The notes under the pieces: generated by a model
Database searches by the model: none
Seen by the model: the letters and a program-made list of their open reading frames with translations, nothing else
Told to the model about the DNA's origin: nothing
Shown: piece by piece, positions 35,894-45,312 of the stretch
Position numbering within the stretch: position 1 is the stretch's first letter
Layout: every line of letters starts with the position of its first letter
Program-made: the position numbers and the translations under genes
NCBI GenBank assembly: GCA_020628165.1
Contig: JAHDFM010000007.1
Coordinates: 60,336-124,335, forward strand
Reading direction: 5' to 3'
DNA: 64,000 nucleotides
Source: Bdellovibrionales bacterium
GTDB taxonomy: Bacteria; Bdellovibrionota; Bdellovibrionia; Bdellovibrionales; UBA1609

Positions 35894-36745
35894 ATGAAAA
35901 CAAAAAACATTTTTAAGTCCATCGTGTTTAGCTCATTATCACTTCTCATTATTTCATGCGGCGGCGGCGACCTCACTGATTTGGCAAATAACAACCTTTA
36001 CCCATTTGCAACTGCAAATAAAACAGAAGTTCCCGACAAAGCTCTCGACGGCTTTAAGGATTTACAGCTCAACTTTAATGACGGCGAACAAGACCTGGAA
36101 ATTCATGGCTGGACATACACAAAAAGTCAATTCTCACCGACCCTCGTTTACCTCCACGGCAATGCCACCAATATAGGAAGCTTGCACAAAGGTGGTATCA
36201 CATCTGCTTTAAAAGCTATGGGAGGCAACGTTGTTGTTATCGATTACCCTAGCTACGGAAAAAGCAAAGGGCAACCAACAATGAGAAGCTTAACTGCGAG
36301 TGCTGGAGAAGCTCTGCGCTGGGCCGATAAAAACTTTAAAGGTGACATCATTGTTTGGGGTCGTTCTCTGGGAACAGGTGTAGCTTCACAAGTAGTGAAA
36401 GACTATGGAAACATCGTTGACGGGTATATTTTAACAAGCCCATGGTCAACAGTGAAAGACCTAATCAAACACCACTTTAACTCACTTGCAGACCAAGTGC
36501 CTGAAGAGTGGATGGCGGCCAACACCTACGAAAGCACTGAAGCTTTAAAAAGATCTAAAAAACCTGGAATCATTTTTCACGGCAATAAAGATAAAGTCAT
36601 CCCTTATAAATTTGGCCAAAAACTTTATGAAAACATTGAGGATAAAAGCAAAGTGGATTTTGTCACAATGGATGGCTATGAGCACAACGATGTCTTTCAA
36701 AGCACAGAAATGTGGCAAGCTATCAAAGACTTTGTGAATCGATAG
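35894..36745 (+). CDS. Alpha/beta hydrolase lipoprotein
   Basis: A 283-residue lipoprotein (lipobox LLIISC, Cys about 22, then GGGD). The fold is an alpha/beta hydrolase of the BEM46/ABHD13-like type: VYLHGNATNIGS (oxyanion His-Gly), VVIDYPSYGKSKG, GRSLGTGVASQ (nucleophile Ser), FHGNKDKVIPYKFG (acid Asp) and DGYEHNDVF (catalytic His). The substrate is unknown; an esterase or peptidase at the membrane surface is likely. Monocistronic, with a terminator just after it. Confidence 0.85.
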   Translation: MKTKNIFKSIVFSSLSLLIISCGGGDLTDLANNNLYPFATANKTEVPDKALDGFKDLQLNFNDGEQDLEIHGWTYTKSQFSPTLVYLHGNATNIGSLHKGGITSALKAMGGNVVVIDYPSYGKSKGQPTMRSLTASAGEALRWADKNFKGDIIVWGRSLGTGVASQVVKDYGNIVDGYILTSPWSTVKDLIKHHFNSLADQVPEEWMAANTYESTEALKRSKKPGIIFHGNKDKVIPYKFGQKLYENIEDKSKVDFVTMDGYEHNDVFQSTEMWQAIKDFVNR

Positions 36746-36766
36746 TACTTTTTAACAATTTGAATT

Positions 36767-36798
36767 AAAAAAAGTCAGATCAATTCTGACCTTTTTTT
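36767..36798. terminator. Bidirectional intrinsic terminator between convergent genes
   Basis: AAAAAAAGTCAGA TCAAT TCTGACCTTTTTTT: a 6-bp GC-containing stem extended by A and T runs on either side. It overlaps the stop codon of the minus-strand glycosyltransferase and follows the hydrolase gene by about 20 bp, so it can serve both. Confidence 0.8.
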
Positions 36799-37535
36799 AT
36801 CAGCAAATCATATTTGTCATATGTGTACTGATAGCGAGCTTTAGCAATCATCAAACCTTGTTTGCCATCTAAGAAACCTAATTTAAAAATATAGTTTTTA
36901 ACAAAGGCATAATAAGCGCGGAAATAAGCATCAAAATAATTAGACGTTTTACCAGCTAAGTGTTTTTCGTTGGCTGAGTCTTGAGCATAGCGATGGAGTT
37001 TTTTGCAGTAGTCTTGATAGGTGCTTTTATAGTAATGAAGGAGCTTTGCCTGAAGCTGAATTTTATTAGCACCATCCACTTTGACTTTTTCATGCACTAA
37101 CAAATCGTTGTAACCAGTAAATGTTTTGTTGTAGATGCGAGCGATTCTATCGGGGTGCATTTCTCCGTAATGCAAGAACTTACCAAACAATTTTGTCAGA
37201 CGATTGACGTAATACACATTTTCTCTTGGCAGTGTTTCAGGCGAAAACCTGTTTAAAATTTCATTTTTTAATTTCTCACTCACAACTTCATCGCAATCAA
37301 TGGCAAAAATCCAATCGTTACTCGCATGTTTTTCAGCCACTTGTCTTTGAGGTCCAAATCCGGGCCAATCGTTGTGAACAATTTTAGCGTTGTATTTTTT
37401 TGCAATCTCAAGAGTTTTATCTGTGCTTCCAGAATCAACAACGACGATTTCATCCGCCCAAGACACGGATTGCAAGCAAGCTTCAAGCACGTCTTGTTCA
37501 TTTTGACTTATTACGCAGATAGAAAGTTTTGGCAT
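36780..37535 (-). CDS. Family 2 glycosyltransferase, LPS-core (WaaE/KdtX-like)
   Basis: A 251-residue inverting glycosyltransferase with GT-A fold: ISQNEQDVLEACLQSV, IVVVDSGSTDKTLEIA (nucleotide-binding Asp), DWPGFGPQRQVAE, and FAIDCDEVVSEKL (DxD-like metal motif). GFGPQ and the following layout match LPS core glucosyltransferases of the WaaE/KdtX group, which add a glucose to the inner core. The exact acceptor is inference. No other LPS gene is adjacent. Confidence 0.85.
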   Translation of the reverse strand: MPKLSICVISQNEQDVLEACLQSVSWADEIVVVDSGSTDKTLEIAKKYNAKIVHNDWPGFGPQRQVAEKHASNDWIFAIDCDEVVSEKLKNEILNRFSPETLPRENVYYVNRLTKLFGKFLHYGEMHPDRIARIYNKTFTGYNDLLVHEKVKVDGANKIQLQAKLLHYYKSTYQDYCKKLHRYAQDSANEKHLAGKTSNYFDAYFRAYYAFVKNYIFKLGFLDGKQGLMIAKARYQYTYDKYDLLIKKGQN

Positions 37536-38054
37536 ATTTAGTTTTTTACTATTTACAGTAGTAGTGATGTTAGTTTGTTAAAAAAAAATGGTTTGATATT
37601 ATAACAGTAATTAAAAGCAAAAAAATATTTAATTCCAAGCTTTTATTGATCTTTTTGTCCACAGCTCTGTTAAAAAAGTAAGTTGCAAATAGCTGCATAA
37701 ACTCATCAACTTCATTCATGATTCATCAAATAAAAACCCTTTATCAAATGGCTTATTTTTATAAATGCTGCAGCTAATAAAACGAAAACTTATAGGCTTG
37801 ATTAGGCGAGTTAATTCTTGTCACACTGCGCAGGCGTAGAACTTTCAAAACCATCTGAAGATTTTACAGCTCGCTCAAATTGAACTTCTTTTAAAAATTT
37901 TAGCGTGCTAATTCATCGCATTATCAATAATGAATTTTGTCGGAAAATTTAAAAGTAACTAGCGTTCAACTCACTCTTGTTACTTCGGGCTTTCAGTCAA
38001 CATGCATTATTTTAATAAACATAAAAAAAGTAACAACCTTTAGGAGGGTTTAAT
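37536..38054. other. Long intergenic region / leader of a major secreted-protein gene
   Basis: No gene seen in about 520 bp. Near its end, TTGTTACTT (37977-37985) and AAGTAACAA (38028-38036) are exact inverted repeats 42 nt apart that could fold in the mRNA leader, the second arm ending just before the AGGAGGG ribosome binding site. Confidence 0.45.
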
Positions 38055-39173
38055 ATGAATAAAAAGATATTAGTAGCAATGCTTGCTGCTGTGACTTTAG
38101 GGGCGACATCTGCTCAAGCTAACTCAGTTGGGTCTGCAACAAACTGGAGCAATGGTGAATCAACTTCTGTTTCTGACAAAATTGATGAGAGCATGAATCA
38201 AGTTTTTGGTGCTTCTGGCAGCTGGACAACTAACTCTGCTGCTTCTGGCAATGAGTTTTCAGCTTTTGTATGGAGTGGTCCAAAGTGGTCTGCTGAAACA
38301 ACTTCAGGTGTAGTAACATCTGTTTACGGAAAGCTTTCTGGTTATGTTGAAGCTTTTTCTGGCGATGTTTTTGATGCTGCTTACCAGTCAGATCAACAAA
38401 TCTCTAACGGCAACATGTCTGATGCTTCTGAAGCTGTATTAACTTCAGTTGTAGCTCAAGAAATGAGCGATGTAGCTAGTCAGTACTCTGAGGGTTCTCA
38501 AAGCGCTGTTTCAAATACATATGACAGCACAAAAAATGGCCTTAGTGGTGTTTTCGAACTTTCAACATCTGGTGCTGTAATGTCTGTTAACGGTGCTAAA
38601 AACACTTGGAACTGGTCAACTGGTGATGTTTGGACGGCTGTGCAAGGTTCAGCTGTAGCTGGTTCTGCCTTTGCAACATCTAAAGACAATGCTGGTTCAG
38701 GAGCTACTTCTGGTTTAGTTTGGTTAAATTCTAAAAATGCTTCAGATGCTCCAATTGCACTTTCATCTGACATTTTTAACTTCAGCAAAGACGCTTCTGG
38801 CAACATTGTTGAGTGGTCATTAAACACTGACTTAATGGATAGCGCTGTTGCTGTTTCAGTTGTTCAGTTGAGCAAAGACACTTTCGGTTCTAAAATGGTT
38901 CAAGGCAACTGGTCGAACTCTGTAGATAGCGAAGGAACTTTCTGGGTAATGCTTTCTAAGCCATCAACTGACGTTTCTGATGCTGTTTCTGGTGACTTAA
39001 ACTCACAAGACGGCTCACTTGAGTCTTCTAAAGTGATTGCTTTGTTCCCACTAGACGCTTCTAAATACTCTGCTGAAACTGGTGGACTAGTTTCTGCTAA
39101 AGCTAGCACAACTAGCAGAAGTGCAAACGACGAAGGTCTTCCAGACAAAGACATTCCTGACACTAAAAAATAA
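38055..39173 (+). CDS. Ser/Ala-rich secreted protein, probably abundant
   Basis: A 372-residue exported protein with a textbook signal peptide (MNKKILVAMLAAVTLGATSAQA). The mature part is rich in Ser, Ala, Gly, Val and Trp, with no Cys, and looks like beta sequence (WSGPKWSAETTSGVVTSVYGK). The final 20 residues are charged (DEGLPDKDIPDTKK). Codons are strikingly uniform (mostly GCT and TCT), the ribosome binding site AGGAGGG is strong and the terminator is clean, all signs of high expression. No family recognised; a surface or outer-membrane protein is possible. Confidence 0.7.
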   Translation: MNKKILVAMLAAVTLGATSAQANSVGSATNWSNGESTSVSDKIDESMNQVFGASGSWTTNSAASGNEFSAFVWSGPKWSAETTSGVVTSVYGKLSGYVEAFSGDVFDAAYQSDQQISNGNMSDASEAVLTSVVAQEMSDVASQYSEGSQSAVSNTYDSTKNGLSGVFELSTSGAVMSVNGAKNTWNWSTGDVWTAVQGSAVAGSAFATSKDNAGSGATSGLVWLNSKNASDAPIALSSDIFNFSKDASGNIVEWSLNTDLMDSAVAVSVVQLSKDTFGSKMVQGNWSNSVDSEGTFWVMLSKPSTDVSDAVSGDLNSQDGSLESSKVIALFPLDASKYSAETGGLVSAKASTTSRSANDEGLPDKDIPDTKK

Positions 39174-39189
39174 TCAATATTTGATTCAT

Positions 39190-39225
39190 CAAAAGCCTAC
39201 GCACTGTAGGCTTTTGAATTTTTTT
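39190..39225 (+). terminator. Intrinsic terminator of the Ser/Ala-rich secreted protein gene
   Basis: CAAAAGCCTAC GCACT GTAGGCTTTTG followed by AATTTTTTT: a perfect 11-bp stem, 5-nt loop and a T tract, 16 bp after the stop codon. Confidence 0.9.
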
Positions 39226-39312
39226 AAAAACTTACATCCTGATCATCTAAATTCATTATTTAAGTTTCTAAAAAAATTTCTTTCACTCAATCATTTCTAA
39301 AAGGGGATCGAA

Positions 39313-40887
39313 ATGAGATCTTTAACTACACTTTTATTAATTTGCACTCTTTTCTTCGGCCAAGTTTTAATTGCTAGTGATCAAACTTACACTTGCCCAT
39401 CTGTGTCTATGGACGAGGCCGATTTAGATTATAGCTGTTACGACAAAGCTTCTGCTGAAGTCAGATACAAGTCTAACTTGATGATGAGAAATGTTCTTGC
39501 TCACATTCGCAGACTCGAAAAATTGATCGGACCACAAACAGTTCTTTTCGTAGCTCGTGCCGGTGAAAGCCTTATCGGTTTTAACCAATTGCAATTTGAA
39601 AAAGAAGACGGCAGCAATTTAGACCTAGAAACAATTTTTCAGGCGACTAAAAAACAGTTCCCCTACATTGAGGCAAATGATTTTGCAACCTATGCTGGCC
39701 GTTATGACAATATATACGATTCAGATCATAATTCATATGTTTCTCAAGCTCGAATTCACATTGCTAAAACATTTGCAAATAAAGAGCGCAAAAAAATGAC
39801 CTTTTCCCATGCCGCTTTTTTTTATAAAACTGACCAGCTCGATGAAAATGGCGATCCTAAGTGGGAAGTTGTCCACGAACTTATGCCGTGTAATGAGAAA
39901 AGACGCTCTTATCCTTATTTTGAGCACACAACTCCCCATCTTTCTAAATTTTTCTTAGATAAGCCAAGTGCCTACAAAGCCCTTGTAATTCCACTACAGC
40001 CACACATTCAAAGAACCATCGCCAAAGCCATTAATAATAACAATCAAGGAATTGCCGTAGGACGTGTTTACCGAGCGATGGCAAGCCCGTGGCAAGCCGA
40101 CGATCAAAACTCCAACTCTTTTGTTTTAGAGCTTCTTGAAGGTGCTTTGTTAGGTGACGAATATTATGATTATCTAGTTGATAATTACAAACAACGAGTC
40201 AGTGCTCTTGTAGACTACTTCAACGACAAAAAAGTAGAACTGAATGATGGCAAGGCTCTTAGTAACGAGCAAAGAAAAGCCCTCAGAACAGATCCCGCCT
40301 ATCAACGAGTGTGTCGTCCCGACTACGAACCAAGAAAACGAATTGTAGAGAGTTACACAAACCGTGGATACAAACCCACAAAAGTCGTGATTGCCGAAGA
40401 CTTTGGTTTACGTGGACTGTTCTCAAAACAAGGGTGGCAGAGCATTCGTGTGAATTTTATAGACACATTTATTGTTGGGGAACATGTTAAACCAGACTTA
40501 AAAATTTACAAAAAATACATTGATCTTGGTATCGGCGAAGCCGTGAGTGTGCACTCAATCCGCAGATACATTTCTGAAACAGGTGCCGCTCACCCAGAGG
40601 CTCCTGAAAGTTGGTATGAAGTTCCTGAAATGAAGTATGTTCATATCAAAAATTATGTTGATGAAATTCGCAGAAACATTAAACACAACTTTTCAGGCGC
40701 TAAGTTTAAAGAAAGCCAGTGTGAGTACCTAAAAGATCAAAACAGAAACTTATATGCCAAGTGCAAGCGCCACATTTTTGAATGCGAACGCGCTGACTAT
40801 GATTTAGATTGGTGTATGGATGAGAAAATCAAAAGTGAGGAAAAGGCCTTTGCTAAAGTCGTTCGCGACATGAAAGCAGGACAGTAG
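39313..40887 (+). CDS. Large secreted protein with DUF2145-like N-terminal part
   Basis: A 524-residue protein with signal peptide (SLTTLLLICTLFFGQVLIASD). Residues about 70-240 (QTVLFVARAGESLIGF, TFSHAAFFY, WEVVHELMPCN) resemble the DUF2145 family by my recollection, where a Cys/His pair suggests an NlpC/P60-like fold; this is unproven. The C-terminal part has Cys pairs (SQCEYLKD, AKCKRHIFECE, DWCMDEK) that may form disulfides. AAAGGGGAT precedes the ATG. Confidence 0.6.
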   Translation: MRSLTTLLLICTLFFGQVLIASDQTYTCPSVSMDEADLDYSCYDKASAEVRYKSNLMMRNVLAHIRRLEKLIGPQTVLFVARAGESLIGFNQLQFEKEDGSNLDLETIFQATKKQFPYIEANDFATYAGRYDNIYDSDHNSYVSQARIHIAKTFANKERKKMTFSHAAFFYKTDQLDENGDPKWEVVHELMPCNEKRRSYPYFEHTTPHLSKFFLDKPSAYKALVIPLQPHIQRTIAKAINNNNQGIAVGRVYRAMASPWQADDQNSNSFVLELLEGALLGDEYYDYLVDNYKQRVSALVDYFNDKKVELNDGKALSNEQRKALRTDPAYQRVCRPDYEPRKRIVESYTNRGYKPTKVVIAEDFGLRGLFSKQGWQSIRVNFIDTFIVGEHVKPDLKIYKKYIDLGIGEAVSVHSIRRYISETGAAHPEAPESWYEVPEMKYVHIKNYVDEIRRNIKHNFSGAKFKESQCEYLKDQNRNLYAKCKRHIFECERADYDLDWCMDEKIKSEEKAFAKVVRDMKAGQ

Positions 40888-40937
40888 ATTTAAACTAAGA
40901 CCTAAAACTAAACTTTTTTTAACCAAAACTATAGTCT

Positions 40938-41330
40938 ATGCATATTTATAACTACACCGTACAAGAAACAGACCTCGACTTCTTAGGTCACGTTAACAAT
41001 GCCACTTATGTAAAACTCTACGAGCAAGCAAGGTGGCAGCTTGTTCACGAAAAAGGCTATACTTTTAAAAAACTCAACAAGTTGCAACAGTCCCCGATCA
41101 TATTAGCTATCAATGTGAAGTATTTAAAAGAACTGCCAGCAAGAACTGAAATTCAAATTGAAACCACTCTCAATGAATATAAAGGCAAAGTGGGAACTCT
41201 CAACCAAGTCATGAAAGACCGATCCACTGGCGGTGTTTACAGTGAAGCTCTCATTACCTTTGGTTTATTTGATATGCGCGAACGCAAATTGATTGCTCCT
41301 ACTGAGGAATGGTTAGGCGTTTTACAATAA
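40938..41330 (+). CDS. Acyl-CoA thioesterase, 4-hydroxybenzoyl-CoA thioesterase (hot-dog) family
   Basis: A 130-residue single hot-dog domain. The signature TDLDFLGHVNNATYVKLYEQARW fits the YbgC/FadM type, with the catalytic Asp replaced in context by the D-FLGHVNN pattern. It hydrolyses acyl-CoA thioesters; chain length is unknown. It has its own start 50 bp after the large secreted protein gene and may be read through from it. Confidence 0.85.
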   Translation: MHIYNYTVQETDLDFLGHVNNATYVKLYEQARWQLVHEKGYTFKKLNKLQQSPIILAINVKYLKELPARTEIQIETTLNEYKGKVGTLNQVMKDRSTGGVYSEALITFGLFDMRERKLIAPTEEWLGVLQ

Positions 41331-41411
41331 CTTTATCATATCAAGGGTTTATATAAAGACGGACACAAAAAAAGAATTGACCACAGCTCTTAGGCATGAG
41401 TAACATTATCT

Positions 41412-42476
41412 ATGTCCTTAAAAGTGGTCCTTGCTGATGAAAGCAGCACTATTAAAAAAGTTTTTCAACTGGCCTTACAAGATTTTGCCGTCGAGGTTTT
41501 CACCGCTCACTCTGGAGAAGATGTCGTTGAAATTTGCCAAAAGCATGAGCCTGACATTATCTTTATCGACACTCTATTGCAGAAGAAAAGTGGCTACAAA
41601 GTCTGTGCAGACCTCAAAAAAAACCCACGCTTTAACTCCACACCCATCGTACTCATGTGGAGTAGCTTTGTTGAACTGGACAAAGATAAGTTCTTAGCCT
41701 GTAAGGCTGAATCTCACATTGAAAAACCATTTGAAGTGCAAGCATTGAGAAACCTAGTGAAATCACTTGTTCCTCAAACTAACGATCAAGAGATTTCAGA
41801 CTTTTTGCAAATGCCCGATCTCGACTTAGAAACCCAAACCTCAACGGTCGCGGCAAACCACACTCATAACGAGCAAGAAGAACTTGAGGTCAACCCTCTT
41901 GAGGAGTTCACCACAACTCAAGATCAGGCCATTGATTTACCAACGCATGATAGCCCTGGTCCTTTTCAAGAAATTGGTAAAGATGACTTTGAGCAAGTGA
42001 ACCTCAATGTGCGCATGGAGAGCAAGCTCGTTGATGAAACACCCGTTGAGCTCGATGACCAAACAGACACAGACCCTGCTTGGGTGACAAAAACTTTAGA
42101 CACCCACAAGCAACGCCAACAACTTTCACCCGACCTAGATGAAACCGATGGGTTCTTTAAAGTTTCTGAGCTTGAAGATAAGATCAACACTGTCGTTAAT
42201 GAACAGATCAAAATATCAAACACTCGCATCAAACAATTTGGTCCTGAAATATTCATTGATGATGAATCTAAAAGTGGAGTTAAGAATACAACTCCTGATG
42301 TCCCACAACTTAAAAACATTAGCGAAGATGACATTGAACGCATTGTTTTAAAACATGCCACACCTATTATTGAAAAAGCTGTTTGGAGAATCGTACCTGA
42401 GGTGGCTGCTCAACTAGTTGAAAAAGAATTAAAAAGACTTTTATCACAATCCCAACAAGGGTCTGACACCTATTAA
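41412..42476 (+). CDS. Response regulator with long acidic linker and conserved C-terminal helix
   Basis: Residues 1-120 are a receiver domain: VVLADESSTIKK (acidic pair), IIFIDTLLQKKSGYK (phospho-Asp), VLMWSSF and HIEKPFE (Lys). Then about 160 residues of low-complexity acidic linker. The C-terminal 40 residues, ERIVLKHATPIIEKAVWRIV...VEKELKRLL, match from memory a segment found in several deltaproteobacterial response regulators. No DNA-binding domain is present, so it probably acts through protein contacts, as RomR-type polarity proteins do. It lies 11 bp before nadC. Confidence 0.75.
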   Translation: MSLKVVLADESSTIKKVFQLALQDFAVEVFTAHSGEDVVEICQKHEPDIIFIDTLLQKKSGYKVCADLKKNPRFNSTPIVLMWSSFVELDKDKFLACKAESHIEKPFEVQALRNLVKSLVPQTNDQEISDFLQMPDLDLETQTSTVAANHTHNEQEELEVNPLEEFTTTQDQAIDLPTHDSPGPFQEIGKDDFEQVNLNVRMESKLVDETPVELDDQTDTDPAWVTKTLDTHKQRQQLSPDLDETDGFFKVSELEDKINTVVNEQIKISNTRIKQFGPEIFIDDESKSGVKNTTPDVPQLKNISEDDIERIVLKHATPIIEKAVWRIVPEVAAQLVEKELKRLLSQSQQGSDTY

Positions 42477-42487
42477 AACTTTAAATC

Positions 42488-43318
42488 ATGATAGATAATT
42501 TCAAAGACATTTTAAATTTAGCCATCAAAGAAGACCTACCTTCGGGTGACATCACCACTGAGTCATTAGGGATCACAAATAAAAAGGGCGTCGCTCACCT
42601 TGTCGCTAAGCAAGACCTCGTACTTTCAGGCAGTGAGTGTTTTGACCGAACAATGCAAGCCATCGCTGAAGAAGCTCAACTCGATTGGTTTTTCGCTGAC
42701 GGTGAAACCGTCTTAGATCGACAAACCGTTGCTAGCATCAAGGGCAATTTAATTCCTGTACTAAAAGCGGAGCGCATTGCTCTTAACTTTTTGGGTCGCC
42801 TGTCGGGCATAGCCACATACACGCACCAATTTGTTGAGCAAGTTAAACACACACACTGTAAAATTTTAGACACTCGCAAAACAACCCCCGGGTTTCGCGA
42901 GCTTGAAAAAAAAGCGGTCAAAGATGGCGGAGGTGAAAATCACCGCATGAGTTTGTCAGACCGAATTCTTATTAAAGAAAACCATATTCATATGGCAGGG
43001 TCTTTAGAAAAAGCCATAGAGTGTGCCCTTGAAAAAAAACATTCCTTTATCGAGATTGAAGTTAAAGACCTCGATGAGGTCAAAAGGGCTTGTAAGTATA
43101 ACATTCAACAGCTCATGCTAGACAATATGAGCAATGAAGAAATGGCTGAAGCCTTAAAGCACATACCTGAAAGTATTAACAGTGAAGCCAGCGGCAACAT
43201 GTCATTAGACAGAGTGAAGGGTGTTGCAGAGGTTGGCCTTAATTATATAAGCATTGGCGCTCTGACCCACTCTGTCCCCAATGCCGACTTTAGCTTACTC
43301 TTTCAGTGGGAGAATTAA
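42488..43318 (+). CDS. nadC: Quinolinate phosphoribosyltransferase (decarboxylating)
   Basis: It forms nicotinate mononucleotide from quinolinate and PRPP in de novo NAD synthesis. The 276-residue enzyme has EDLPSGDITTESLG, LNFLGRLSGIATYT, ILDTRKTTPGFRELEKKAV (substrate-binding Arg/Lys), HRMSLSDRILIKENHI and the C-terminal ISIGALTHS. Its stop overlaps the birA start in TAATG. Confidence 0.96.
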   Translation: MIDNFKDILNLAIKEDLPSGDITTESLGITNKKGVAHLVAKQDLVLSGSECFDRTMQAIAEEAQLDWFFADGETVLDRQTVASIKGNLIPVLKAERIALNFLGRLSGIATYTHQFVEQVKHTHCKILDTRKTTPGFRELEKKAVKDGGGENHRMSLSDRILIKENHIHMAGSLEKAIECALEKKHSFIEIEVKDLDEVKRACKYNIQQLMLDNMSNEEMAEALKHIPESINSEASGNMSLDRVKGVAEVGLNYISIGALTHSVPNADFSLLFQWEN

Positions 43319-44040
43319 TGGGATCGATATCAAGTTTAACCGTCAACTGGGCGCACGAAAAACAACACCGCAGCTGGTACAAAGATGAAACTACCAGCAC
43401 TAACACTATTGCCAAAGATGAGTTTGAATCTATTGAAGACTTTAAAATTTATGTCACTAACGCTCAAACAGAAGGTCGTGGACGCGGACAAAATGTTTGG
43501 GAGAACACCAAGGAAAAGAACTCACTTCTCAGCACTTGGGCCTTTAAATCAAACCACCCGGCCCAACACTTTTTACCAGCACTTGTAGGCTTAGCGACCT
43601 TTTCAGCTTGTCGCTCTATTTGGCAAGGCTTGAAGTGGAGCCTCAAAGCACCCAATGATATTTTTATAGATGATAAAAAAGTTGCGGGGATATTAACGGA
43701 GATTGTGCAACAAGGAGATCAATACCTTGTGCTTATCGGCTTGGGTTTTAACATCTTTTCTCGTCCAGAAAACGTTGAAACCTCCTCTTATTTAGTCAAT
43801 CACTTAGGTGAGTTCAAATCATTTAACGAAGAGCAGTGGTCGTCTTTTTTAGATCAATTGCTAACTAATTTACAGACCTCCATACAAAACGCTCAACAGT
43901 TAAAAATTTCAGATCAAGATAGAGAGCTTTTATTAGAAGCCATCAATGCAAACCCTTGGAAAAAAGAAATTTATTTAGACGTAACAGATCAAGGCGATCT
44001 TGTTACAGAAAATGAAACTATGTCTTGGAGAGATTTATAA
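43318..44040 (+). CDS. birA: Biotin-[acetyl-CoA carboxylase] ligase, single-domain form
   Basis: It activates biotin with ATP and attaches it to the carboxylase carrier protein. I use the ATG at 43318 inside TAATG, with GGGAG six bases upstream. Motifs: YKDETTSTNTIAK, TEGRGRGQNVWENTKEKNSLLSTW (biotinyl-AMP loop, normally GRGRxG) and LKAPNDIFIDDKKVAGILTEI. There is no N-terminal helix-turn-helix, so it should not act as the biotin repressor. Overlaps the next gene by TAATG. Confidence 0.92.
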   Translation: MGSISSLTVNWAHEKQHRSWYKDETTSTNTIAKDEFESIEDFKIYVTNAQTEGRGRGQNVWENTKEKNSLLSTWAFKSNHPAQHFLPALVGLATFSACRSIWQGLKWSLKAPNDIFIDDKKVAGILTEIVQQGDQYLVLIGLGFNIFSRPENVETSSYLVNHLGEFKSFNEEQWSSFLDQLLTNLQTSIQNAQQLKISDQDRELLLEAINANPWKKEIYLDVTDQGDLVTENETMSWRDL

Positions 44041-44594
44041 TGGCCCTCATGTATAGCCCTGAAACAGAAAAAAACTTTCAGCTGCCGGCCTTTAATTTGC
44101 CTGGCACCGACGGCAACACATACAACCAAAATTCTTTCAGCCAATATGACATCAATGTATTTATGTTCATTTGTAACCATTGCCCCTATGTCATGGCCAT
44201 TGAAGATCGTATCATTGCTCTTTACAAAGAGTTAAAAGATAAAAATGTGCACTTCATTGGAGTTTGCTCAAACGATGCTAACGACTATCCTGAAGATTCT
44301 TTCTCTAACATTCAAAAAAGATGGTCAGACAAAGATTATCAATTCACTTACCTTTATGATGAAGACCAAACACTGGCTAAAGATTTTTCAGCAGTTTGCA
44401 CTCCTGATATTTTTGCCTTTAATAAAAACAATCTACTTTTTTATCGCGGTCGTCTCGATGACAACTGGCGTGAGCCTGGTGAAGTGACTCGTGTCGACCT
44501 TAAGCTTGCGATCCTTGCTGAATTGAACCAACAAGATCTCGGTTTTGAGCCCATCCCTTCCATGGGCTGTTCGATCAAGTGGAAGACTCCTTAA
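44040..44594 (+). CDS. Redoxin-type thioredoxin-like protein
   Basis: The ATG at 44040 overlaps the birA stop (TAATG) and follows GGAGAG; the track start at 44025 is less likely. The 184-residue protein has the AhpC/TSA-like thioredoxin fold: FQLPAFNLPGTDGNTY, FMFICNHCPYVMAIEDR (CxxC with the CNHCPY context typical of this family), VHFIGVCSNDA and TPDIFAFNKNNLLFYRGRLDDN. No signal peptide, so it is cytoplasmic. It probably reduces disulfides or peroxides; no partner is evident. Last of the nadC-birA unit. Confidence 0.85.
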   Translation: MALMYSPETEKNFQLPAFNLPGTDGNTYNQNSFSQYDINVFMFICNHCPYVMAIEDRIIALYKELKDKNVHFIGVCSNDANDYPEDSFSNIQKRWSDKDYQFTYLYDEDQTLAKDFSAVCTPDIFAFNKNNLLFYRGRLDDNWREPGEVTRVDLKLAILAELNQQDLGFEPIPSMGCSIKWKTP

Positions 44595-44794
44595 TAATAG
44601 CTCTAAAGTTTCATTTAACTAGCACCTATAACGCAGGATAGCTTTTTTACTTATTAATGATTCTAACCAGTTATAAAACCCGTTCTGTTAGGACAATCCG
44701 TTATCATTCAAGTTTCTGTCAGTTTTCGTAGCAAAGCTTTTCAAGTCACTATTTTGTGATAGTTTGTCTTACAGATATCCAATGGGGGGGTTAA

Positions 44795-45304
44795 ATGAAG
44801 TATTTTATTTTTTTTGTAATTATGGTCACTTATCAGGTACAGTCTCAAGCCATGGAAACTGTGAATCACTGCGATATTGCCATCGAACTAGAGCGCAATA
44901 AAAAAAGTGACATTGAAATTGAGACCAACCCTGACAACAAATACCTCTACACAGGTTATGGCTTGTTAACATGCAATGGTGAAAACCCAATGCACATTTT
45001 TTCGGCCATTCGTTGGAATGACACCAATGCCACGATCAAAACTCCGTCCAAGCTTATGCTAGAAATCAAAGATGTTGAGCTTGAATATTTGTCATATATT
45101 TTTCAAAGTTATTTAGTTCATCAAATTGATGATGAATCGTTCCTCACCTTTAAAGGCAATGATTACTTTCCCGACTTAAAGTTACCTGTAAATATTAGCT
45201 CAGATGAACTTCCCTCTAGTGATCAGCACCAAATTCTGTTAAATAAACTAAATAAAAGTTTGGTGATCATTGAACAGGATCAGTTTTTTCCTGATTACGA
45301 CTGA
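44795..45304 (+). CDS. Small periplasmic hypothetical protein
   Basis: A 169-residue protein with a signal peptide (MKYFIFFVIMVTYQVQSQA) and a mature part beginning METVNHCDIAIELERN. Two Cys (NHCDI, LTCNGE) could pair. No family recognised. It heads a three-gene unit whose products all have an N-terminal hydrophobic segment. It ends FFPDYD; the third protein of the unit ends TADYD. GGGGGG precedes the ATG as ribosome binding site. Confidence 0.6.
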   Translation: MKYFIFFVIMVTYQVQSQAMETVNHCDIAIELERNKKSDIEIETNPDNKYLYTGYGLLTCNGENPMHIFSAIRWNDTNATIKTPSKLMLEIKDVELEYLSYIFQSYLVHQIDDESFLTFKGNDYFPDLKLPVNISSDELPSSDQHQILLNKLNKSLVIIEQDQFFPDYD

Positions 45305-45312
45305 AGAGACTT

